Of a stretch of DNA of 64,000 nucleotides, positions 24,115-32,120 are shown one piece after another (positions within the stretch are counted from its first letter, which is position 1; each line of letters begins with the position of its first letter). The DNA is from JAMHWD01 sp035911135 (lineage in GTDB: Bacteria > Pseudomonadota > Alphaproteobacteria > Micavibrionales > Micavibrionaceae). The notes under the pieces were generated by a model. The model worked only from the letters and a program-made list of their open reading frames with translations. It did no database searches and was not told the origin of the DNA. The translations under genes were made by a program, and so were the position numbers. The stretch lies in NCBI GenBank assembly GCA_035911135.1, contig JAMHWD010000015.1:100701-164700 (forward strand), written 5' to 3'.

Positions 24115-24324
24115 ATGAAGGTTAAAACACTGTTATTACTGGGGATTACATCAGGAGCGCTGCTTCTGATCATGGGCGGCATCAAGCAAGCCTATGCGGG
24201 AGATCTTCTGATCAGCGCCGGAAACGGGCAGCTTGAGGAAGTTCTGAAAGGCGCAGCCTCCACACAGACAGCCGATGACGAAAGCACCACGCAAGCGGTG
24301 ATTATCGAGCCTTCGGCAGGGTAA
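24115..24324 (+). CDS. Small secreted or membrane-anchored peptide, EPSAG motif
   Basis: A 69-residue peptide with a hydrophobic signal (KTLLLLGITSGALLLIMGG) followed by AYAGDLLIS and ending IIEPSAG. The AGD-x-x-I start of the mature part and the EP(A/S)AG motif resemble the 15018 protein. The ATG is chosen because AGAGGGG precedes it at the right distance; an upstream in-frame start lacks this. It lies behind a CtrA-type box and ends in its own terminator, so it is an independent unit. Function unknown. Confidence 0.65.
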   Translation: MKVKTLLLLGITSGALLLIMGGIKQAYAGDLLISAGNGQLEEVLKGAASTQTADDESTTQAVIIEPSAG

Positions 24325-24361
24325 AAAATTTCACAAGGCTTTGAAGGGCAACACAAAGCAT

Positions 24362-24397
24362 AAATGGCGGCTCCCTCTACCAGGGCCGCCATTTTCT
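24362..24397 (+). terminator. Terminator after the 24115 gene
   Basis: A 10-base stem, AAATGGCGGC / GCCGCCATTT, with a 13-base loop is followed by TCTTA. It is a good intrinsic terminator candidate. An apparent ORF starting with its ATG is therefore not a real start. Confidence 0.75.
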
Positions 24398-24441
24398 TAT
24401 CCGGCTTGACTTCCCCGCCCATGGGCGTAAAACTCCCTTCC

Positions 24442-24813
24442 ATGAAGCTGCTGGTTCATCTGTTTGTCATGATCGCCATGGTAACGGCCGGAATTTCCCC
24501 GGCCTGCGCCTTTATTGGCGGCCGTATGCACCAGATTGAAATCTGCAAGGCTGATGGCAGCGTTGAGATTATCTCCGTCCCTGCCGATCAAGCCCCGGAT
24601 AACGGCCAGCAGGATCAGCACCACCAGCTATCGGCCGATGATTGCAGCTTCTGCGCCCTGTCTGCCTATGGCAAGGCTCTTAAAAGCGCCGCTGCCGCTA
24701 TCCCCTCCCCGCTGCTGCGCCATGACGCGCTGGCAACCGAGGCTATCACCTTTACCCGTCCCGCAACCTTATCTTCCTTTGATGCAACCGGCCCGCCTTC
24801 ATACGTCGCATAA
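24442..24813 (+). CDS. Small exported Cys-containing protein, DUF2946-like
   Basis: About 123 residues with a signal peptide (KLLVHLFVMIAMVTAGISPACA) and a mature part carrying a His/Gln-rich patch (GQQDQHHQ) followed by DDCSFCAL. The C-x-x-C next to His residues, and the downstream sco gene, suggest copper or redox chemistry, as for DUF2946 proteins. Start choice is uncertain: ATG at 24421 or 24442, neither with a clear ribosome site. The DUF2946 link rests on overall layout only. Confidence 0.5.
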   Translation: MKLLVHLFVMIAMVTAGISPACAFIGGRMHQIEICKADGSVEIISVPADQAPDNGQQDQHHQLSADDCSFCALSAYGKALKSAAAAIPSPLLRHDALATEAITFTRPATLSSFDATGPPSYVA

Positions 24814-24849
24814 ATTTTCTACACATGCGAAATATGAAGGATATTTATT

Positions 24850-25347
24850 ATGGCTTCCGAAGCTGCCGCTGGCTCGCTGTCCAGCACATTCAACAAACTT
24901 AATCACTGGCGACATAATCTGATGGATTTCACGATGATCGTGGGCGCAATCGGCCTTGTCGTGGCATCCGGCGGGTCGATGGGCCTGCTTGATCCCATCG
25001 GTATTTTTGCCCAAATGCATTTCCCCAGCATGGAAAGCCTGGCGGCAATCCCCGATTTCCTGACTGGCGCGTTCCAGTCCGTGGCCGATGGCACGCTGCT
25101 GACCAGCACCGCCAGCGTGGCTGCCGATCCGCATGCCATGCATGCCGTGGCTGAAACCGCCGCGCATACCGTTCACGCGGCGGCCGAAGCCTTCACCTCG
25201 GAATGGGACTGGTTCGCCAGCCTCGCAGATCCGGTGCGCGATCAGATGATTACCGATGCCGCCACATTTGGCATGCCTTTGCAGGACTACATCGCCGATT
25301 GGTGCGCCCAGCAAAATATCCTAAGCGCCGCCGCCCCCGGACTTTAA
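24850..25347 (+). CDS. Hypothetical membrane-associated protein
   Basis: A 165-residue protein with no N-terminal signal but a hydrophobic helix at about 25-48 (MDFTMIVGAIGLVVASGGSM). It then has an Ala/His-rich middle (HAMHAVAETAAHTVHAAAE) and a C-terminal helix with one Cys (ADWCAQQN). The six spaced His residues could bind a metal, which would fit the sco gene 25 bases downstream. An AAGGA site supports the ATG. I do not recognise the family. Confidence 0.65.
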   Translation: MASEAAAGSLSSTFNKLNHWRHNLMDFTMIVGAIGLVVASGGSMGLLDPIGIFAQMHFPSMESLAAIPDFLTGAFQSVADGTLLTSTASVAADPHAMHAVAETAAHTVHAAAEAFTSEWDWFASLADPVRDQMITDAATFGMPLQDYIADWCAQQNILSAAAPGL

Positions 25348-25371
25348 CGATACAAAAGAAAGATAAAAATC

Positions 25372-25995
25372 ATGACCAACCTTTCCCGCCGCAACTTCAT
25401 GGGCTCTGCCCTTGCCTCTCTTACACTCGCCGCACCATTCGCGGCGCAGGCCCATGGCACGCTGCACAGCCATCCGCCCAAGCCCGCCGCCCGCGCCAAT
25501 CTCAGTCTTGATGATCGCTTCTCTGTCCTCAAAACAGCCAATGGCGATAACTTCAACCCTGAGAATTTGCGCGGCAAGCCGACTATCCTCTTTTTCGGCT
25601 TCGCCAGCTGTTCCGATATCTGCCCGACCGCCATGGCAAACATCCAACAAGCCCTTGAGGAATCCGGCAATCCGGATTCGCATAACGTGGTACTGATTAC
25701 CACTGTTCCCGCGCATGAATCTGCCGAGACAACGCAAAGATTTCTGGATTACTTCTCCGAAGATTTTATCGGCCTTGCGCCTATTGCAACGGATAACGGC
25801 ATCTTCCACCAATCCGCCTCTGCCGTAGAAGAACAGGCCGCATCCGTGAATGAAATTTACGAGGCCTTCGGCGTGATCCGCGATGGCCATCATTCGCCCT
25901 TTGCGTATTTAATGGATGAACAAGGGGAATTTGTGCGGATTTTCTCAACGCAGGATTATACGCCTACCATGATCCCGGATGCGCCCGCGCCTTGA
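25372..25995 (+). CDS. sco: Sco1/SenC-type copper chaperone
   Basis: A 207-residue thioredoxin-fold protein. The Cu-binding motif CSDIC (Cys80, Cys84) and the distal His (173 or 174, in DGHHSPFAYLMDEQG) are intact. The N-terminal SRRNFMGSALAS followed by AAQA is a Tat-type signal, so it is exported folded. Sco proteins deliver copper to the CuA site of cytochrome c oxidase. It is the last gene of a plus-strand cluster of small exported proteins. Confidence 0.9.
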   Translation: MTNLSRRNFMGSALASLTLAAPFAAQAHGTLHSHPPKPAARANLSLDDRFSVLKTANGDNFNPENLRGKPTILFFGFASCSDICPTAMANIQQALEESGNPDSHNVVLITTVPAHESAETTQRFLDYFSEDFIGLAPIATDNGIFHQSASAVEEQAASVNEIYEAFGVIRDGHHSPFAYLMDEQGEFVRIFSTQDYTPTMIPDAPAP

Positions 25996-26003
25996 AACGG
26001 CGA

Positions 26004-28892
26004 CTACCACTTCTCCGGGCGCGGTTCGTGCGGCATGATTTTTTCAACCGCCTCTGCAATGGCTTCAAGCTCTTGCATGTCATCAATAGCGGTGGTCTCG
26101 ATCACCGGCTTGACCTCATCCTCGGCCTTGCGCTTGTTGCTGTCCAGCACCGCCTGATGGAAAGCCAGCGGCGAGGCGGATGATTGCAGCATACGCTCTG
26201 GCTCCGGCTGCGGCGTAGCCTGCGTTTGCAGGACATGGGCCTGCTGCTTGAGGGATGGCATAGCAACAGCGGGCGATCCTTGCTCCGGCTGCGGCGCTGG
26301 GGCTTGCGGCGGCACAGGCGAATCCGCAGCAACATCAACGCCCATCTGCACAGTCAGTTCGCGCTGTAATTTTGGTGCCTTGCGGCCCGGCGGCTCGACA
26401 TAGCTCACAGGGATAGACCAGTCCGGCGTCTTGTCGCTGAAACGTTCCTTGACGATCTGGCTGACGCGCATCTTGTAATCTTGCTTGATATCGCTGTGCA
26501 GATATTGCCACGCGCGCGCGATCACCGTCATGAAATGCGGGCTGCGCGAGAGCGAGAACCATAACAGGCGGTATTGATGGATCGGAATGAACTTGATGTC
26601 GGTTGCCTGAAACATGCTCATCGGCGCGGTCACGGCAAAAGGATAGATACGGTGCGCGGTCACGCCGACATGGTTGAAATAGCTCTCGCCGAGTTTCAGC
26701 ACCATCTCCGGCGGGACGCCGAACTGATCGGCAACAAACTGCTTGAGCTGGCGCAGATTGGTTATTTCTTTCGGGATATTAAAGCTCGGCGCGCGCAATG
26801 TCGCCCCGCTCCCCTCATGACGCTGGGGGACAGGCAGATAATCCGTCGTGAACCCGGCATAAATCTCATCCTTCATGCCCTTGGAAAGCGGTATAACAAT
26901 GGCGGTGTTGATCGTCTTGGTGTCGGAGACGATAAAATCAAGATTATCCGCGCCAAGACCTGTCTCTGCGCCCTGCGCGAGACCTTCTTCGATAAAGACG
27001 GAATTGACAGTCCGCAAATCACCCGCCGTACCTTTGACTTCCTTAAAGCGAGAATCCTGCTGCGCGATCATTTTCAGGATATCGGGCACTTCTTTCTTTA
27101 ACTGCACTTTTTGCTTCTGAACCTTGATCTCGCGGCTAGTCCATGTCTCGGCCTTGAGGCCCAGTTTTTCGTAGAGAGAGAGGATCTGCAGCTCAAGGCG
27201 CGAATTGGGGATCATACCCACCGTGATGGCATTTAATATCTGCTGCGCGTCAAACTCGCGCACATCGCCCTGGGATTGGAACTTGCCGTTATGCGCGGCC
27301 ATCTTTTTGGGCTGGACGGGCTTTTTGTTACGCTCGACATCCAGATAATAAGTGTAGATGCGCTCATCGATATAATCCGGCGCGGGATAATAATCCGGGC
27401 CATGAACAAGGATCGCGTTATTGCGGGGCTTCAGCGCCAGATAATCGCGGGCAAATCGCACCGTGTTCTTCACGTCAAATTCGCCCATGGCCAGAATTTC
27501 GTTAGAATCCACGGTCACGGCCTCGACCATGTGACCCGACCAGATTTTGGAATCAATGTTAAAACCGTTACGCGGTACGGAATTGGCAATGCCGCGGGCA
27601 ATGCCATCATGCAGATAAATCTTCAGGCGGCCTTCGGCATTGATGTTATAGGGTATGACCTCGGCCGGGCGGAAAGAACGGCTGACGACATCCACGATCT
27701 GGCCGGTATGCTCATTACGCATTGCCGAAACCTTGAGCGATGAATTGCTTTTATCAGACGGGCGGCGCTCCTCGATACGCAGGCTTTTCCGGTCGGGCAG
27801 TTTCTGCGCCACCGCGATAAAGCCTGTCGGCGGATGCCCCAAAGGCGTGCCGTCATCCTTGTAGAGGCGGAATTTTCCTTCAAAATTTTCCTCGATATAA
27901 TCCTCATCCCAATGCGGGCCTGAATAATTCACGCGCGCGCCAAGCCCGCGCAGTTCTTTCCTGAATTCATGCGGCGTGAATACGGTATATTCAACCGGCA
28001 GGCGCTTTTCCCATTGCTCGCGCTCATCCTTACGCATGATGAACTCATACGCCCATTTATACGGCAGGCGGAACAGGCGCGTGCTGGGGAAGCGCGGCGG
28101 GAGCTCTTCGAGGAAAAATCCGCTGATGCCTGATTCTTTCTGCGGTTTGGCATGCTGGGAATACCAGATCAGAAGATCGGCTTCTGATAATTTATCCAGC
28201 GCCGTGCCCTCGCTGGGCTTATCCACCATCTCGATCCAGACATAATCATCCGCTGGCGGCCTTGCATAGTCGCGGATATAAATCAGCCCGCCGGGCTTGA
28301 GCATCTTGAAATGCCGCGCCAGAACCCCGCTCACGATGCGGTCATTATACCGGGATTCCGAATAGACGTGATGCAGGACATGGGCATCAATAATCGCATC
28401 GACTGACCCTTCGGCCAGCAGGTCATCGGCAGCAATATCACCCTGACGGTATTCAAGATTGTGAACCTGATAAAGTTCCTTGGCCTTGTTGATCAGGCGC
28501 TTGGACTTATCAATCCCGATAAAGCGCAGATTGGGATGCAGCACCGCCATGCAAAACACCAGCAATCCATCCTCGCAACCCATATCCACCACTTTCGCGC
28601 CTTCAGGCAGCAAAAGATGCGCCATGGTAAACCATGCCTTTTTAATGATGGCCTGATCGACATCCCGCAGCAGCACATCGCGCTGCTCGAAATATTCATC
28701 AAGGCTATGGGTTGAGTAATCGGAATCCACGTGTTCTTTGTCTTCTTCGTCTTTATCTTCAAATCGGTCAAACGGATCATTCGCCGGGCCGGGCGGCGTT
28801 GGCGATTCCGCCGCCGCCTTGCCTTCGTCCTGAGGTTCGGGCCGGGGTTTTTCCCCGGATTCTGTCTTTAGTTTACCAAATAAATCCTTCAT
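26004..28892 (-). CDS. Large SAM-methyltransferase fusion protein of unknown role
   Basis: A 962-residue cytoplasmic protein. Residues 1-65 are a charged Pro/Glu-rich linker. Residues about 85-365 form a class I methyltransferase: motif I VVDMGCEDGLLVF (101-113), acidic FIGIDKS, DAHVLHHV and the post-core LKPGGLIYIRDYARP. After residue 400 come two further regions I cannot place with confidence: about 400-520 (GRLKIYLHDGIARGI, WSGHMVEAV) and about 650-850 (TAIVIPLSKGMKDEIYAGF, LGESYFNHVGVTAHRIYPF), which look faintly NUDIX-like. The tail is Pro/Gln-rich and then helical. The ATG of MKDLFGK is chosen. It is transcribed alone and divergently from comF. Confidence 0.75.
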   Translation of the reverse strand: MKDLFGKLKTESGEKPRPEPQDEGKAAAESPTPPGPANDPFDRFEDKDEEDKEHVDSDYSTHSLDEYFEQRDVLLRDVDQAIIKKAWFTMAHLLLPEGAKVVDMGCEDGLLVFCMAVLHPNLRFIGIDKSKRLINKAKELYQVHNLEYRQGDIAADDLLAEGSVDAIIDAHVLHHVYSESRYNDRIVSGVLARHFKMLKPGGLIYIRDYARPPADDYVWIEMVDKPSEGTALDKLSEADLLIWYSQHAKPQKESGISGFFLEELPPRFPSTRLFRLPYKWAYEFIMRKDEREQWEKRLPVEYTVFTPHEFRKELRGLGARVNYSGPHWDEDYIEENFEGKFRLYKDDGTPLGHPPTGFIAVAQKLPDRKSLRIEERRPSDKSNSSLKVSAMRNEHTGQIVDVVSRSFRPAEVIPYNINAEGRLKIYLHDGIARGIANSVPRNGFNIDSKIWSGHMVEAVTVDSNEILAMGEFDVKNTVRFARDYLALKPRNNAILVHGPDYYPAPDYIDERIYTYYLDVERNKKPVQPKKMAAHNGKFQSQGDVREFDAQQILNAITVGMIPNSRLELQILSLYEKLGLKAETWTSREIKVQKQKVQLKKEVPDILKMIAQQDSRFKEVKGTAGDLRTVNSVFIEEGLAQGAETGLGADNLDFIVSDTKTINTAIVIPLSKGMKDEIYAGFTTDYLPVPQRHEGSGATLRAPSFNIPKEITNLRQLKQFVADQFGVPPEMVLKLGESYFNHVGVTAHRIYPFAVTAPMSMFQATDIKFIPIHQYRLLWFSLSRSPHFMTVIARAWQYLHSDIKQDYKMRVSQIVKERFSDKTPDWSIPVSYVEPPGRKAPKLQRELTVQMGVDVAADSPVPPQAPAPQPEQGSPAVAMPSLKQQAHVLQTQATPQPEPERMLQSSASPLAFHQAVLDSNKRKAEDEVKPVIETTAIDDMQELEAIAEAVEKIMPHEPRPEKW

Positions 28893-29040
28893 GCGCCTTA
28901 GATATAGACCTCCGGTGACGTGCGGGCAAGCATGTAGCACCCCAATATTAAGTCATGGAATATAACAGAAATCCTTATATTATGCAAAATCTAATGTGTC
29001 CCGGCTTTACAGACCCTTTTGCTTGTGGCTGGATAGGGCC

Positions 29041-29778
29041 ATGCCATCAAATCCAGCCCGTAAAATCATGCTCTCCGCGCTCAACGCCGCCCTGCCCGCG
29101 CGCTGCGTGGTCAGTGGCCAGCCTGTGGACCGGCAAGGGATGCTGGCCCCGCATGTCTGGGCGGCCATGGATTTCATCAATCGCCCCTATTGCGACACCT
29201 GCGCCCTGCCCTTTGATTTCGAGGCCGGGGATGAGACGCTCTGCGGCGATTGCCTGCAAGACCCGCCGGCCTATGGCAAGATGCGCGCGGCGCTCAAATA
29301 TAACGAGGCCAGCCGCGATCTGGTGCTGGGGTTCAAGCATGGCGACCAGACCCATGCGGCACTGGCCATGCTGCCCATGCTGCGCCGGGCGGCGGATGAT
29401 CTGCTGGCGAGGGCTGATTGCATCGTGCCTGTGCCGCTGCATCGCTGGCGGCTGTTTGTCCGGCGCTATAATCAGGCCGCAATCATGGCGCATTATCTGG
29501 GGCGGGATGTGCAAAAACGGGTCATGGCCGATGCGCTGATCCGTAAACGCGCCACCGCCTCTCAAGGCCATCTCAGCACGGCTGAGCGTGAGAAGAACGT
29601 CAGCGGCGCCTTTGCCCTCAATCCGCGCCGCAAAACTATGATAGCCGGGAAAAATATCCTGCTGATTGATGATGTCTATACAACCGGGGCCACGATCCGC
29701 GCCTGCACGAAAACCCTTATCAAAGGCGGGGCGGCCCGTGTCGATGTCTTGACTTTGGCGCGCCGGATGCGAGATTAG
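29041..29778 (+). CDS. comF: ComF-family phosphoribosyltransferase-like protein
   Basis: A 245-residue ComF/GntX protein. The N-terminal part has paired cysteines (YCDTC and CGDC) that probably bind zinc, and the C-terminal half has the PRPP-type loop ILLIDDVYTTGAT. ComF proteins take part in DNA uptake in competent bacteria; the role elsewhere is unclear. The ATG after GGATAGGG is preferred over a GTG 15 codons upstream. It is followed after 9 bases by the NDUFAF5-like gene. Confidence 0.88.
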   Translation: MPSNPARKIMLSALNAALPARCVVSGQPVDRQGMLAPHVWAAMDFINRPYCDTCALPFDFEAGDETLCGDCLQDPPAYGKMRAALKYNEASRDLVLGFKHGDQTHAALAMLPMLRRAADDLLARADCIVPVPLHRWRLFVRRYNQAAIMAHYLGRDVQKRVMADALIRKRATASQGHLSTAEREKNVSGAFALNPRRKTMIAGKNILLIDDVYTTGATIRACTKTLIKGGAARVDVLTLARRMRD

Positions 29779-29787
29779 ACAATAGCC

Positions 29788-30687
29788 ATGACAGCCGTCC
29801 TTTTTGATATGAATGCCCGCCGCCGGGCTGCCGCCCGCGCCGCGCCGGTCTTTGATGGATTTGATTTTCTGATCCGCTGGGCCGAGAACCAGATTCTTGA
29901 TCGCCTTAGCCTCATCAAGCGCCATTACCCGCGCGTTCTTGTTATGGGCGGCCCGGCCAGCCCTGAATTTCTGCAATCCCTGCGCGATACCTACGGGGCG
30001 GCGCATATTACCGGGCTGGATTGCATTGCCCGCCCCCTCAACGGCCTCGATGCAAAGGCCGTGGGCGAAGAAGATTTCCTGCCCTTCGGCAGCGCGCAAT
30101 TCGATCTTGTGATCGGGCTGATGAGCCTGCACAAGGTCAACGACCTGCCCGGCGCGCTGATCCAGATCCGCCGCACCTTGAAACCTGATGGCCTGTTTCT
30201 GGCAGGCATGGCGGGCGGTGAGACTTTGCATGAACTCCGCCATGTGATGACCGAGGCCGAGATTGAGATCAAAGGCGGCCTGTCCCCGCGCATCTATCCT
30301 TTCGCCACAAAACCGGATATGGGCGGGCTATTGCAGCGCGCGCAATTTGCCCTGCCTGTGGTGGATTCCGAAATCCTGCATGTGACCTATACGGATATGT
30401 TTGCGCTTGTCCGGGATCTGCGCGGCATGGGCGGCGGGAACATTATCACGGCGCGGGCGCGTACCAATCCGGGGCGGGCGCTGTTTTTCCGCGCTGCCGA
30501 GCTTTATGCCCGGAAATTCAGCGATACGGATGGCCGCATCGAAGCCACCGCCGAGATTATCTTTGCCCTCGGCTGGGCCCCGCATGAAAGCCAGCAACAA
30601 CCGCTAAAGCCGGGCAGCGCGCAAAGCCGCCTTGCCGATGCCCTTGATACAACAGAAACCCCAGCCGGAGAGATCGCAGGATCATGA
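29788..30687 (+). CDS. BioC/NDUFAF5-like methyltransferase-fold protein
   Basis: A 299-residue methyltransferase-fold protein close to the NDUFAF5 group, which in mitochondria hydroxylates an Arg of a complex I subunit. The N-terminal MNARRRAAARA and FLIRWAENQILDRL are typical, followed by FDLVIGLMSLHKVNDLPGALIQIRRTLKPDG. The SAM loop is unusual (LVMGGPASPEF). Its stop overlaps the gloB start as ATGA. Together with midA (NDUFAF7-like) the window holds relatives of two complex I assembly factors. Confidence 0.85.
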   Translation: MTAVLFDMNARRRAAARAAPVFDGFDFLIRWAENQILDRLSLIKRHYPRVLVMGGPASPEFLQSLRDTYGAAHITGLDCIARPLNGLDAKAVGEEDFLPFGSAQFDLVIGLMSLHKVNDLPGALIQIRRTLKPDGLFLAGMAGGETLHELRHVMTEAEIEIKGGLSPRIYPFATKPDMGGLLQRAQFALPVVDSEILHVTYTDMFALVRDLRGMGGGNIITARARTNPGRALFFRAAELYARKFSDTDGRIEATAEIIFALGWAPHESQQQPLKPGSAQSRLADALDTTETPAGEIAGS

Positions 30688-31412
30688 CCCTGACCATCGA
30701 CATCGTTCCTATCCTCAAAGACAATTACGCCTATGTCCTGATGGACAATGAAACGCGCAAGACCGCCATTGTCGATCCCGGTGAATCGGCCCCGCTGGCG
30801 CATCATCCGCGCATTCAGGACCGCCCGCCCTTGATGATCCTGAATACGCATCACCACGGCGATCATGTGGGCGGCAATAAAGATCTGGCCGTGTTTCACC
30901 GCTGTCAGGTCATGGGCCCCAAGCTTGAGGCTGATAAAATCCCAGCCTTCACCCATGGCTTGAATGGCGGCGATATGGTCTGGCTGGGCGCAACGGCGCT
31001 TCAGGTGATTGCAACGCCGGGTCATACGCTGGGGCATATCTGCTTTTATGATCCAGCGTCCAAAATCCTGCTGGCCGGGGATACGCTCTTTTCTATGGGT
31101 TGCGGACGCCTGTTTGAAGGCACATCGGAGATGATGTGGGAATCCCTGCAAAAACTCGCGGCCCTGCCCGGTGATACGCTGCTGTATTGCGGGCATGAAT
31201 ATACGCTCTCCAATGCCCGCTTTGCCCTGCATGTCGAGCCTGATAATCCCGATATCGCCGCCCGGATCGCCCAATGCGAGGCCCTGCGCGAGGACGGCCA
31301 GCCCACCCTGCCCGTCACGCTGGAGATTGAGAAAAAGACCAATCCTTTCCTGCGAGCTGGCTCTGCAAGCCGCTTTGCCGAGCTACGCACCCTAAAGGAG
31401 AGCTTTACTTAA
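30684..31412 (+). CDS. gloB: Hydroxyacylglutathione hydrolase (glyoxalase II)
   Basis: A 242-residue metallo-beta-lactamase-fold enzyme that hydrolyses S-D-lactoylglutathione in methylglyoxal detoxification. The binuclear metal motif THHHGDH is at 55-61, followed by TPGHTLGH and YCGHEYTLSNARFA. The length is slightly short for the family but all ligands are visible. It is translationally coupled to the NDUFAF5-like gene. Confidence 0.95.
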   Translation: MTLTIDIVPILKDNYAYVLMDNETRKTAIVDPGESAPLAHHPRIQDRPPLMILNTHHHGDHVGGNKDLAVFHRCQVMGPKLEADKIPAFTHGLNGGDMVWLGATALQVIATPGHTLGHICFYDPASKILLAGDTLFSMGCGRLFEGTSEMMWESLQKLAALPGDTLLYCGHEYTLSNARFALHVEPDNPDIAARIAQCEALREDGQPTLPVTLEIEKKTNPFLRAGSASRFAELRTLKESFT

Positions 31413-31425
31413 GATTGAAAAATGC

Positions 31426-31442
31426 TATGTAAATGTTACATA
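31426..31442. repeat. Short inverted repeat after gloB
   Basis: TATGTAA-ATG-TTACATA, 7-base arms with a 3-base loop, lies 13 bases past the gloB stop. A second pair, CTTCTTT / AAAGAAG, follows in this 158-base gap. These could be an operator for the GNAT gene or a weak 3' end. Confidence 0.35.
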
Positions 31443-31570
31443 ACGACTTCTTTTTTGCATTTTAATATAAAGAAGGGTACAAATTCACCTCGCAGAGTGC
31501 GGACAGACGCCAATGCGGTAATAGAGACTAAAAAACTAATAAACTGATATAACAAAAACTGTAAACGCAC

Positions 31571-32104
31571 ATGTCTGCTTCCAAACTTGTAAAACCCGGC
31601 CCGGAACACAAGGCCACCTATCTGGCCGCCATGAAGGAATTTCATGCTGAAGGTCGCTATAAATTCCTGAACATGGACGAGCTGACCGTCAATTTTGACG
31701 ATTTCATCGCCAAGCTCAATGATGGCAAGCGCCACCTGCACAAGCCTTATGCCGACTGGGTCGAGCAAGTGCCCGAAAGCGTTTTCTGGCTGGTAAAGGA
31801 TAATGAATTTATCGGCACATTCAATGTGCGCCACCGCCTCAACTGGCATCTGGAGAAATGGGGCGGCCATATCAATTTCGTGATCCGCCCGTCCATGCGC
31901 GGCAAGGGCTTTGGCAAAAAAATCCTGCAAAAGGGCATGCCCTATGCGTGTTATCTGGGTATTGAAAAGGCGCTGCTGACCATCAAGCCGGAGAATATCC
32001 CCGCGATCAAGATCGTCGAGCATTGCGGCGGCGTATTCGAAGACCAGACCGAAGCCACCGACAAATTCCCCGCCCGCCGCCGTTACTGGCTGGATTGCCG
32101 CTAG
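31571..32104 (+). CDS. GNAT-family N-acetyltransferase
   Basis: A 177-residue acetyltransferase. The central HINFVIRPSMRGKGFGKKIL is the acetyl-CoA-binding motif, then ALLTIKPENIPAIKIVEHCGG, typical of the YedL/predicted-acetyltransferase branch. The substrate is unknown. It has its own 158-base upstream region and is followed 16 bases later by the PBP1A gene. Confidence 0.83.
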   Translation: MSASKLVKPGPEHKATYLAAMKEFHAEGRYKFLNMDELTVNFDDFIAKLNDGKRHLHKPYADWVEQVPESVFWLVKDNEFIGTFNVRHRLNWHLEKWGGHINFVIRPSMRGKGFGKKILQKGMPYACYLGIEKALLTIKPENIPAIKIVEHCGGVFEDQTEATDKFPARRRYWLDCR

Positions 32105-32120
32105 GATAATCAAGCCGCCC

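Noticed and set aside
24364..24441. Upstream in-frame start for the DUF2946-like gene
   Set aside because: Its ATG lies in the stem of an intrinsic terminator, so it is unlikely to be translated.
29047..30243. A 398-codon open frame on the minus strand over comF and the NDUFAF5-like gene
   Set aside because: It spans two coupled genes with clear family motifs; the antisense product looks like composition noise.
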